Below are positions 1-6,335 of a stretch of DNA of 6,335 nucleotides, in pieces. The notes under the pieces were generated by a model. The model did no database searches and was not told where the DNA came from. It saw nothing but the letters and a program-made list of their open reading frames with translations. The position numbers were made by a program, and so were the translations under genes. The DNA is from an uncultured Candidatus Altimarinota bacterium (lineage in GTDB: Bacteria > Patescibacteriota > Gracilibacteria > BD1-5 > UBA6164), in assembly GCA_937944175.1 (NCBI GenBank), contig CALDZW010000121.1:1-6335 (forward strand), written 5' to 3'. The number at the start of each line of letters is the position of its first letter. Position 1 is the stretch's first letter.

Positions 1-1311
1 ATCATCTTTAGTAAAAATATCATCATCTCATTGAGTAAAATATGGAAATATTTTTTTGTATTCAATAGCATCATTATCTCTCATAGTTAGTTCTATATAG
101 TAGCTTTGATTACTTGAAAAATTTGGAGTAATATTATTTACTATAATTCAGTACGGAGTTGAATTAATAAAACTCTTAAGTGATCCATTTACAACTCTTC
201 ATGTTCATGTTTGAGTAGTTGAGCATTGAATAATACTACTTGATTCAGTAATAATTTTTCATTCTTCTCATGATACACAAGATGATTGAATAGATTCAGG
301 TTCTAATCAAGTACTGAAAACATAATCAAGTGCATTTAATGAGACCTGAGATATATCTGTTGAGCTATTAATTCATGGAGTAGATACAAAAGTAAAGTCT
401 CATATAGTAGTAGGTCACGTAAGATTAATGGCTCATGTATGAATAGAAATATTAAAATTATTCGCTTGAAAATCATTCTCTGGCGTAAATTCTATCTCAA
501 GTGGAGGATTAGTTGAATGAGACTCAGAAGAAAGAAGCAGTATTTCTCAGGCTCATGAATTTGCAATAAATAATGTTTTGTTTGTTGCATCATATGCTAA
601 ACCTGTTGGTTCATCCAAACCATCACGTTCATCAAGGAGTGTGTAGACCTGTGATCCAGAGTAATATAATATTCTATTATTCAATGTATCACTAAAAACC
701 AGTTTTCCATCAACTTCTATGAGTCATGTTGGTGAGTTGAGATATACGCTGTCTCAAGAGTCTCATTGGGTTAACTTATTCCCAAAGATTTCATTTCAAA
801 TAATTCTATCCCAAGTAGTTCAGTTATATTGAAATATTCAGTGCTGGCTAATATCTGATCTATAATCTGTTGATGCAATAGTAACAATGCTACTTGTCTG
901 AGTCAGTGAAAAATCCAAATTTATATCTTCTCCTATTTCTTCATATGGTACAAAAGTACTTGAGTACATATGATCAAAATCTAGCGTTTCTCAGGTACTA
1001 CAATAGGCTTTATTTTGAGACCTAGTTCAAATGAAAGCATATGTGCCATTATCATATTCTGGATTGATCTTCAAAAGTACTCATGATGAAGCAGCTCATC
1101 ATGACCATATAAGTCATTCGCTTGAAGAAATAAGTTGTTGAATAACGTTATATCAAGCAGTAATATCAGTTGCATCATTTAAAACATCAGTTTGCAGCTT
1201 AATATTAGACATTCATGTAGAAACAAAAATTCATACTGACATCATAAGAAGCATTGAGAGTGATATCCCAACAAGCAATTCTACTAATGTAAAAGCTTTA
1301 TTATTACACAT
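1..1311 (-). CDS. Prepilin-like surface protein with NHL-type repeats (C-terminus beyond window)
   Basis: Read with UGA=Gly, the frame stays open for 437 codons from ATG at 1311 to the left edge, with about 28 in-frame UGA codons. Residues 1-6 form a short leader ending in Lys-Ala. FTLVELLVGISLSMLLMMSVG follows, a class III (type IV pilin/pseudopilin) signal with cleavage expected at Ala6/Phe7 and Glu at mature position 5 (residue 11). A hydrophobic N-terminal helix runs to about residue 31. Residues 187-260 hold two NHL/beta-propeller-type repeats: 'SPTGLIEVDGKLVFSDTLNN' followed by RILYY, and 'DEPTGLAYDATNKTLFIANS'. The remainder is Ser/Thr/Asn-rich, with Cys at 104, 345 and 363. The start lies 1 nt after the stop of the delta'-like gene, so translational coupling is likely; no Shine-Dalgarno is visible. 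Family knowledge: such proteins are exported, processed by PilD and assembled into pili or pseudopili. The surface-binding role is inferred. The prepilin signal is secure, the propeller assignment moderate. Confidence 0.85.
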
Positions 1312-1312
1312 A

Positions 1313-1996
1313 TTAGAGCTTAAATAAATATGAATCCACCACTCACTTAGCATTAACATTATTTGCTTGAATCACTCCTATATCTTCATGCAGATCTTCA
1401 AGCAGATGGATATACACTGAATATTCTTGAGCATATTGAATAATATTATGTAAAAAATCTAGATAATCTGATTTTTCTAACTTATTCCTAAAAAAGTATG
1501 CAAATATTTCTGGATCTTTTCTTAGTCTATATTGATGAATAAGCCCAAAGTAAAAATCACTTTTTCATGAACTCATTTTTCATTCAATATATGAGATTTG
1601 AACTCGTGAAATAATAGTATCAAGAATTTGAGATTCTGACACATTAGTGAGAAAAATAATATTTTGCACTCATGGTTCTTCGAATAATTTGAGACATGAG
1701 TTTGCTGCTGAAAGAGTCATTCTTGATATATTTTCTAGCAAAAATATTTGAAATGTATATGGACTTGAAAGTTCTGATTTTTTAAAGAATTCCTTAATTT
1801 GTCATATTTTTAATGTATCTCCATTATCAATACATGTTGAGAATGCAGCATGAGGAACATCATGTTGAGAACAAATCTCTTTTGCTAATGATGCAGCAGA
1901 TGCATTTACCATTTCTAAATTTTGTCATACAAATAAAACAGGAGAAGTATGCTCTCCTGTTTTAAGATTGTTCGAAATTATTGTGGCTATGTCCAT
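1313..1996 (-). CDS. holB: DNA polymerase III delta' (clamp-loader)-like protein
   Basis: With UGA=Gly this is a 227-residue protein from ATG 1996 to TAA 1313-1315, with six in-frame UGA codons. The diagnostic block is residues 86-132, reading LLENISRMTLSAANSCLKLF-EEPG, then IIFLTN and ILDTIISRVQ. This matches the delta'/DnaX pattern of LENAE-MT-AANALLK-LEEP followed by an SRC-type sensor 1 (here SRV, so the Cys is replaced). The P-loop position near residues 20-28 reads LFVGQNLEM and lacks GxxxxGK[ST], consistent with delta' subunits that do not hydrolyse ATP. At 227 residues it is shorter than the usual 300 or more, so the C-terminal collar domain appears reduced or divergent. The family role is loading the beta sliding clamp with delta and DnaX. 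The gene begins 18 nt after the lipoprotein stop and ends 1 nt before the next prepilin start. No ribosome binding site is seen. AAA+ clamp-loader kinship is well supported; the precise subunit identity is likely but not certain. Confidence 0.8.
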
Positions 1997-2014
1997 GTGT
2001 ATTTCATAAAAATA

Positions 2015-2299
2015 TTACTGTGTTTCAAGTCCTCAATCAGTAATATCAGCCGTTTCTTCAAGAAGTGATTCAAGGAGTGCATTAATAAGTGCTTCATCAT
2101 CAATAGTTTCATCTATTTCATTTTTTGGTTCTTCTGCTTGTGGTTCTTCTACTTCTTCATCCTCTGATAAATTATCTTTAATAATTTCTTTTATCTCTGG
2201 GTGTGAAACTATATCAGTACTTTTTTCTTTTTCTTCTCAACAAGATGATATTAGTAAAGAAAAAGTTATTAATATCAGTATACTTAGTTTATTTATCAT
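2015..2299 (-). CDS. Small acidic lipoprotein
   Basis: This 94-residue protein runs from ATG 2299 to TAA 2015-2017. The N-terminus MINKLSILILITFSLLISSC is a lipoprotein signal peptide: Asn/Lys n-region, hydrophobic core and lipobox I17-S18-S19-C20. The residue after Cys20 is encoded by UGA and reads as Gly, a common +2 residue; under the standard code the gene would stop exactly there. A second UGA occurs at residue 89, beside a GGA glycine. The mature part is strongly acidic, with Glu/Asp-rich stretches at 46-69 and 78-86, and probably helical at 68-82. No domain is recognised. An in-frame upstream ATG at 2407 would add 36 residues and has AAAGG 8 nt before it, but it would bury the lipobox at residue 56, so 2299 is preferred. 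The gene sits between the large prepilin (119 nt upstream) and the delta'-like gene (18 nt downstream). A membrane-anchored envelope role is inferred; the function is unknown. Confidence 0.82.
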
Positions 2300-2418
2300 A
2301 TGTCTTTTTTCAAAAAATAATTTCTCCTTGTCTAAATAGTAATAATAATTTAAGAAAAGCAAGAAAAATCGTTTGTGTTTCACAATACAAGGTATATCTA
2401 TCTTCATTTAATATGCCT

Positions 2419-4005
2419 TTATTCTTCAACTAATTCCATATCATCAATTAATAATTGAGCTGTCGCATCTTGCTGATAGTTAGTCAAAAGCAATATCTTT
2501 ATAAACTTTGTTCCCCTTCTGAAGTAATTAGGATTTGTTCCATATTGAGAAATTCATTTTACTTCTCATGCATACCTAGTCCAATCATATGGAACATACT
2601 TGCTTGATGCAGCTCTATAATTATATGTTCCTCCACTACTATGAAAACGTATTTTTGTTCATGCTGGATATGATACTCATGCTTTTCTTCAAACACTAGG
2701 ATGGTTTTTTAATGTGCATACATTTCAATTTTTTACAAGGAGTCCTGTTAAATCTCTATAGCTACTATTACTAATAGCTCATGACTGGTTTCTATTTGGA
2801 AGATCATTATATGCTCAAGAGTCATCTACATCAAAAGCAATTCGGGAATGATACACCAGATATGAATTCCACTTAGCAAATAGTGCATCATCACAATCAA
2901 AATGAATTTCAGTATCATTTGGTGATACAGGACTATTTAGTGTTGTTTCAGTTCATGGTTTTGCATTTACATGATTATTTAATATCAGCTTAAAATCCTT
3001 ATCATATTCCTTGAAGCCATAATAAATTCTTGATTTTATTGATCACACTGACTTAAAATATCACTCTAACACATATGACTCTCCAGGCAATACATAGGTA
3101 TAATTTTTTGATTCTTTTGTTGGATGTACTCATCAAGGAAATTTCAAGGAGTAGTCTCCACTACGTGAATCTCCTGTAACCTTAGTATAGGCATCCCAAT
3201 TTTCTGAATACCTATTTTCCATATCACCATCTACTATGGTTCTATAAAAAGTCTGGTCTTGCAAACGAATATCACAAAATACTTTCAGATTTTCTCAATA
3301 TGGATTAATCACATTATATTCTCAACTCCCTAGCGATCAATTGGCAAGCTCAAACAATCTTGTACAATCCCCTCTTGGATTTACTTCATAGAGCACTGTT
3401 CATGTCCCTTCAATCACATCATTGTTATCAAAATACACTCGATACACATCGTTAGTCTTAACTATATCAAGAGTATTTCATGACAAAAAAAGCTCTTGAA
3501 TAGGAACATCATCAGTATTATAAAATATTCCTAGTTTATCCCCTTTGGTAATTACTCTTCTTCATTCAAATGCGTAAGTCTGTGGAACAATAGTATCATT
3601 ATATGCTACGTCTCATTCTAAAAAACCTCCTAACTCGTGTTTTAATAAATTTTTATCAGTAGTATATGTATAATTTTTGTTATCTAATGGATCCTTTAGA
3701 CTTCAGCTTACTCCATATCTTTCTCACATTGCTTGTGCAAATGTTCATTGATACATAACAAGTGTTCCACTTGAAGTAATCTCAACTGGATTATCTGGTT
3801 TTGGTGCATATCCTCATTGTACAATTTTAATTGAAATAGCTCTTGATATCGCTCACATGTCTGATGTTCTTACAACATCCCTTGAATATTTAGCATAACT
3901 TTGAAGTGCTATAAGTGAAATAGTTCACAAAATTGCTAAAATAGTAATAACTACTATAAGCTCTACCAAAGTAAAAGCACATCCCCTCCTTTGAATACTT
4001 TTCAC
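2419..4005 (-). CDS. Large prepilin-like modular surface protein
   Basis: This 528-residue protein runs from GTG 4005 to TAA 2419-2421, with about 26 in-frame UGA codons read as Gly. The leader MKSIQRRGCA is followed by FTLVELIVVITILAIL and a UGA-encoded Gly, a textbook type IV prepilin N-terminus with cleavage expected at Ala10/Phe11 and Glu at mature position 5. Residues 214-246 (C-TRLFEL, SGEYNVINPYGENLKVFCDI) match the opening of fibrinogen-C-like domains, but the usual GGGW follow-up is absent. Residues 257-345 (DGDMENRYSENW, then SGDYSLKFPGG) and 474-528 (WTRYAGEV, FRRGTKFIKILLLTNY, LLIDDMELVEE) resemble a carbohydrate-binding module 4/9 or galactose-binding beta-sandwich, interrupted by an inserted segment. 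GTG is chosen because it gives a short basic leader and no in-frame ATG lies upstream. AGGAGG occurs at codons 6-8, inside the gene rather than before it. The protein is probably surface displayed, binding host or environmental glycans or proteins (inference). It is first in the presumed operon. The prepilin call is firm; the domain calls are moderate. Confidence 0.88.
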
Positions 4006-4087
4006 ACTATGTATATTTAAGAAATAACTGTTATTAATTTTATATTGTTCAGTATAATAAAAATATATAAAAATTAAAGATTATTTT

Positions 4088-4117
4088 ATTCTAAAAAATC
4101 CAATATCTTTTTCTCAA
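4088..4117 (-). promoter_or_regulatory. Candidate sigma70-type promoter for the prepilin operon
   Basis: On the minus strand, TTGAGA (4117-4112, five of six to TTGACA) is followed after 18 nt by TAGAAT (4093-4088, five of six to TATAAT). This would give a leader of about 75 nt before the GTG at 4005. It is the best-matching pair in the gap. In such AT-rich sequence near-consensus boxes arise by chance; TATACT at 4056-4051 is an alternative -10 with a poor -35. Confidence 0.4.
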
Positions 4118-4226
4118 TAATGGTTTTTATTCTATAAATTACATTCCTTAACTTCAACTTTTTTTCATATACTATGGGTATAAAAAACTATTATTATATA
4201 GTATCTACATATTAAAATTAGTATAC

Positions 4227-4262
4227 AAAAAAACAGTCCTAATTCAAAAGGACTGCTTTTTT
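4227..4262 (-). terminator. Bidirectional intrinsic terminator after the zinc-ribbon gene
   Basis: The 7-bp stem CAGTCCT (4234-4240) / AGGACTG (4249-4255) encloses an 8-nt loop. On the minus strand it is followed directly by seven T (complement of A 4227-4233), and it begins 47 nt past the TAA of the zinc-ribbon gene. On the plus strand it is followed by C and six T (4257-4262), so it could stop transcription either way. It separates the synthetase/zinc-ribbon unit from the prepilin operon. Confidence 0.85.
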
Positions 4263-4302
4263 GTTGTGAAAAAATGTTGATTACTTTAGAAAAAACTAAT
4301 TC

Positions 4303-4707
4303 TTATTTTTCTCAATCACAGCTACATGTGAGAATCCTAAATGTTCCCCAAGCCCAAAGAAGTGATATGAGAATACTTGATACTATTACAAAAATTTCAT
4401 CTAAAGATCATGTCATTCTAAAAAATTTTAATCCAATAAATGCCATCAATAGTGTGAATACTAGTGTTCCAATTATTCCAAGAATACTTACATTTTTGTA
4501 TACTTTTTTTCTGAGCATTTTCATAATCCTATTCTCTTTTTTTGCTGTTTCCTTATCTTTATCTACAATTTTAATAAAGCTATCTCAGCATTGTTTACAA
4601 AATGTTCTTAGAAACTCCTCCCCCTCTTTTTCTACTATATGTGCTTTACAAATTTTGTCAGCTCCACATTCTTGGCAAAGAGCTGTTGTGTTTTCAATAA
4701 ATTTCAT
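4303..4707 (-). CDS. Zinc-ribbon protein with two membrane helices
   Basis: This 134-residue protein runs from ATG 4707 to TAA 4303-4305; a stop lies five codons upstream in frame, so this ATG is the natural start. Three in-frame UGA codons read as Gly, one directly after the second Cys pair. Residues 11-14 (CQEC) and 37-40 (CKQC), each followed by Gly, form two zinc knuckles about 22 residues apart, as in a zinc ribbon; Cys20 lies between them. A basic linker (49-70) leads to two hydrophobic segments, about 73-93 and 104-124, consistent with a membrane hairpin. The tail carries Cys128 and Cys130. The family is not recognised. Zinc-ribbon-plus-membrane-helix proteins are common and mostly uncharacterised, so no function is assigned. 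It follows the synthetase gene by 114 nt and may share its transcript or use its own promoter; it ends at the strong terminator. Confidence 0.8.
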
Positions 4708-4768
4708 TTTTATTTTTGTTTATATGTAAATATTTTTTTAGTCTTTATGTAATTATAAATCCATATTC

Positions 4769-4797
4769 ATAATATCATTTTCAATCAATTTCTGCAA
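4769..4797 (-). promoter_or_regulatory. Weak candidate promoter for the zinc-ribbon gene
   Basis: On the minus strand, TTGCAG (4797-4792) and TATTAT (4774-4769) are separated by 17 nt. The -10 matches five of six positions, but the -35 matches only three. A perfect TATAAT at 4757-4752 lies downstream without a -35 partner. The gap between the synthetase stop and the zinc-ribbon start is 114 nt, longer than expected within a tight operon, which allows for an internal promoter. Confidence 0.25.
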
Positions 4798-4821
4798 ATA
4801 TGATTCAAAAAAATTATTTTT

Positions 4822-6335
4822 TTATATCATCTTTTTCAGTGCTTTATAATCTGTCTTCCCTGTTCCAAGTACTGGAATTTCACCAATTAGCTCTATTCTT
4901 GAAATTTTTACAAGGTTTGGAACTCAATTTTCTCTCATATACGTATTCACTTGTGTAAGATCAATTTCTTTGATACTGAATAATACAAATTCTGCTTCTC
5001 CATCTTTTTCAACTGCTTCAAGAGCTATTTCAAGCTCATCTCAGGTGTTGTATTTTTTAGTAAGCACTCATTCAACAAATGGTAAACTCATCATTTCTCA
5101 AGCAATTTTCACAAATCTTTTTAGCCTTCAAGTAATGCTGAGAAATCAATCTGCATCTAAAAATCAAAGATCACCCGTTTTATAATATTGTTTTCAGTCT
5201 ATCTCTTCAAAAGGACTCTCAATGGTCTTATCTAAATATCAGGTAAATATACTTTCTCATGAAAGATAAATCATTCACTGACCTCATGTTTTGCATTCTT
5301 TACTTGTATCAATATCTATAATCTTACAATCAAGACAAGAAATAACTTTTCCTACTGTCCCTGGTTTACTATTATCAATAGGATTAAGAGAAACTGCTGG
5401 TGAGCATTCTGTAATACCATATCACTCTAAGATTTTTGCATCAGGACACAGTTCTGCAAATTTTTTAAACACACTATCTGGGCATTTTTCTGCTCATACT
5501 ACTGCGTATTTAAGAGTTTTTAAATCCTCTCGAGAAGCTAAGCTCATAATCATTTTTAAAAATGTTGGAGTAGCTGTTATTGCTGTAGTTCGTGTATGTT
5601 TGATAATCTGAAGAATACTCATAGCATCATTTGGATCTGGAGTGTACCCCACTCTAATTCATTTAATCAGTGGCATAATAGTATTTACTGTAAAGCCAAA
5701 GCTATGAAAGGGTGGTAAAAAACCAAGTAATACATCCTCTTTTCAGAGTGTAAAGATCTCAAGAGCTCCAGTAATATCTTCTATAATATTTTTATGAGTC
5801 AGAGGTACAGCTTTAGGAAGCGATTCTGATCATGAAGTAAAGAGAATTACGGCAGTATTATTATCTGGGTGAACACCTAGGTTCACCCCTACATTTTCTT
5901 TTGTAGGGGCAGACCTATGTGTCTGCCCTGAAATTGGCATATATAAACTTTTCACAAAAGCACATCCTTTCTCAAGTATACTTCAATTTTTCAGCATTTC
6001 TTCTAAAAAGAGAAACATTCCTTTGTTATTATGTTTTTCTAAAAAATCATTTTTTACACGTTCATAAAATGTTCCCACAGTTACTATTGATTCTACTCAA
6101 GAAAATTTTACACAGTGATCAAATCAATCTTTCCCAAGGGTCCAATTAAACATCACTGGAGTTTTTCAAGCAAGATAGATAGCCATAACCAACAAGCTGG
6201 CTCACGATATAGCTGGCATCATCACTCCAATTTTATCACCAGGTAAATTTTTAATTTTCCCTGCTATAAAATACGCCTTTAGTGTATATTCTTTTTTTGT
6301 CTGCATTCACAAAATATTATCCCATATGAATGGGG
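4822..6335 (-). CDS. aas: Aas-like acyl-ACP/acyl-CoA synthetase (AMP-binding), N-terminus beyond window
   Basis: With UGA=Gly, 503 residues are read from the right edge to TAA 4822-4824 (first full codon 6333-6331), with 23 UGA and 23 GGN glycine codons. ANL-superfamily motifs appear in order: A3 LFTSGSESLPKAVPLTHKNI (164-183), LPPFHSFGFT (206-215), A5 EGYGITE (303-309), A7 YYKTGDLG (383-390), A8 TGRLKRFVKIAGEMMS (401-416) and A10 PVLGTGKTDYKAL (487-499) with catalytic Lys493. HSFG, VVGAEK, EGYGITEC, RFVKIAGEM and the C-terminal VLGTGKTDY most resemble the synthetase half of Aas, which activates fatty acids with ATP and passes them to ACP or CoA. The partner acyltransferase domain of bifunctional Aas, if present, would lie beyond the right edge. 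In A3 the Gly after TSGSE is Ser and KG is KA, so the loop is slightly divergent. Residues 136-156 are encoded by a palindromic repeat pair just before A3. The enzyme class is firm; acceptor and chain length are unknown. Confidence 0.9.
5867..5893 (-). repeat. REP-like unit 1
   Basis: Read on the minus strand, this unit starts TGTAGGGGTGAAC and ends GTTCACCC. It matches the oppositely oriented unit at 5902-5928 in 20 of 27 positions. Six of the seven differences are three compensated base-pair swaps in the hairpin stem, and one lies in the loop. Confidence 0.75.
5902..5928 (+). repeat. REP-like unit 2
   Basis: Read on the plus strand, this unit starts TGTAGGGGCAGAC and ends GTCTGCCC. It has the same TGTAGGGG foot, an AC/GT inner stem and a six-base loop (CTATGT) close to that of unit 1 (CTAGGT), with three stem pairs swapped so that pairing is preserved. 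Confidence 0.75.

Larger units (their letters stand above)
4006..4302. other. 297-nt AT-rich intergenic region
   Basis: The gap between the zinc-ribbon gene and the large prepilin holds the terminator (4227-4262) and the candidate prepilin promoter (4088-4117). A second minus-strand TATAAT at 4198-4193 has no convincing -35. A 7-bp inverted repeat (4169-4175 with 4198-4204) with a 22-nt spacer is too weak to call. I see no coding sequence, tRNA or other RNA gene here. Confidence 0.7.
5867..5928. repeat. Inverted REP-like doublet (REPIN/BIME-like) inside the synthetase gene
   Basis: This 62-nt block can fold into three adjacent hairpins: GGGTGAAC/GTTCACCC (5867-5874 with 5881-5888), CCCCTACA/TGTAGGGG (5886-5893 with 5902-5909) and GGGCAGAC/GTCTGCCC (5907-5914 with 5921-5928). 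It consists of two inverted 27-nt units around an 8-nt centre (5894-5901). Each unit begins TGTAG, and a GTAG foot before a hairpin is typical of REP elements moved by RAYT (Y1/TnpA_REP) transposases. It is more GC-rich than its surroundings. It is read through in frame as residues 136-156 of the synthetase, with glycines coded only by GGG and GGT. Mobile origin is inferred; no RAYT gene is in the window. Confidence 0.75.

Noticed and set aside
2203..2433. Plus-strand open frame of 76 codons
   Set aside because: It lies opposite the lipoprotein and the prepilin end, has no recognisable motif, and is an AT-rich antisense frame.
3367..3375. RGD tripeptide (residues 211-213) in the large prepilin beside the fibrinogen-like Cys
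   Set aside because: A three-residue match is expected by chance; nothing else supports integrin binding.
3952..3990. AGGAGG followed closely by an out-of-frame ATG (minus strand 3990-3979) within the prepilin leader
   Set aside because: The spacing of about 2 nt is too short for initiation, and the resulting 30-codon Tyr/Ser-rich frame has no recognisable feature; the purines encode the basic leader.
4169..4204. Inverted repeat ATACTAT/ATAGTAT as an operator or hairpin
   Set aside because: It is a 7-bp AT-only stem with a 22-nt spacer in AT-rich intergenic DNA, indistinguishable from chance.
4274..4729. Plus-strand open frame of 151 codons, the longest under the standard code
   Set aside because: It is the exact antisense of the zinc-ribbon gene, whose minus-strand reading has two CxxC pairs and membrane helices; the plus frame shows only low-complexity Ser/Ile/Leu.
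5867..5928. CRISPR array or intrinsic terminator
   Set aside because: There are only two inverted units and no regular spacers; the hairpins lie mid-gene, lack a T-run and are read through in frame.
4970..6149. Plus-strand open frames at 4970-5185, 5291-5611 and 5919-6149
   Set aside because: All three are antisense to the synthetase gene, whose minus-strand frame shows a full set of adenylation motifs.
1..6335. Decayed pseudogenes or selenocysteine codons as the explanation for in-frame UGA
   Set aside because: There are no in-frame TAA or TAG and no frameshifts, UGA falls on conserved glycines, and dozens of UGAs per gene are incompatible with selenocysteine or decay.

Overview
All genes in this window lie on the minus strand and can be read only if UGA is a sense codon. 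Read with TAA/TAG as the only stops and UGA as glycine (NCBI genetic code 25), the window resolves into six continuous genes carrying close to ninety in-frame UGA codons. With the standard code they break into small pieces. UGA falls on glycines that are invariant in the recognised families: the A3, A5 and A8 motifs of the adenylating enzyme and the residue after the lipobox Cys. TGG is still used for Trp, so UGA=Trp does not fit. Code 25, low GC and FTLVE-type prepilins point to Candidatus Absconditabacteria (SR1) or Gracilibacteria (BD1-5/GN02) in the candidate phyla radiation. I cannot separate the two from this window.

Layout in transcription order, right to left: (1) an Aas-like acyl-ACP/acyl-CoA synthetase, cut at its N-terminus by the window's right edge (4822 to 6335), with an inverted pair of REP-like palindromes inside its coding sequence (5867-5928); (2) a 134-residue zinc-ribbon protein with two membrane helices (4303-4707), followed by a strong bidirectional terminator hairpin (4227-4262); (3) a promoter-bearing gap; (4) a 528-residue prepilin-like modular surface protein (2419-4005); (5) a 94-residue acidic lipoprotein (2015-2299); (6) a 227-residue DNA polymerase III delta'-like protein (1313-1996); (7) a second prepilin-like protein with NHL/beta-propeller-type repeats, cut at its C-terminus by the left edge (1-1311).

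Genes 4 to 7 are co-oriented with gaps of 119, 18 and 1 nt and no terminator that I can see, so they probably form one operon. It mixes cell-surface/pilus parts (two prepilins and a lipoprotein) with a clamp-loader-type protein. The synthetase suggests activation of scavenged fatty acids, as expected for a small-genome episymbiont, although that lifestyle is inferred from the taxon and not seen here. None of the five visible start codons has a Shine-Dalgarno sequence at normal spacing, and all five visible stops are TAA.
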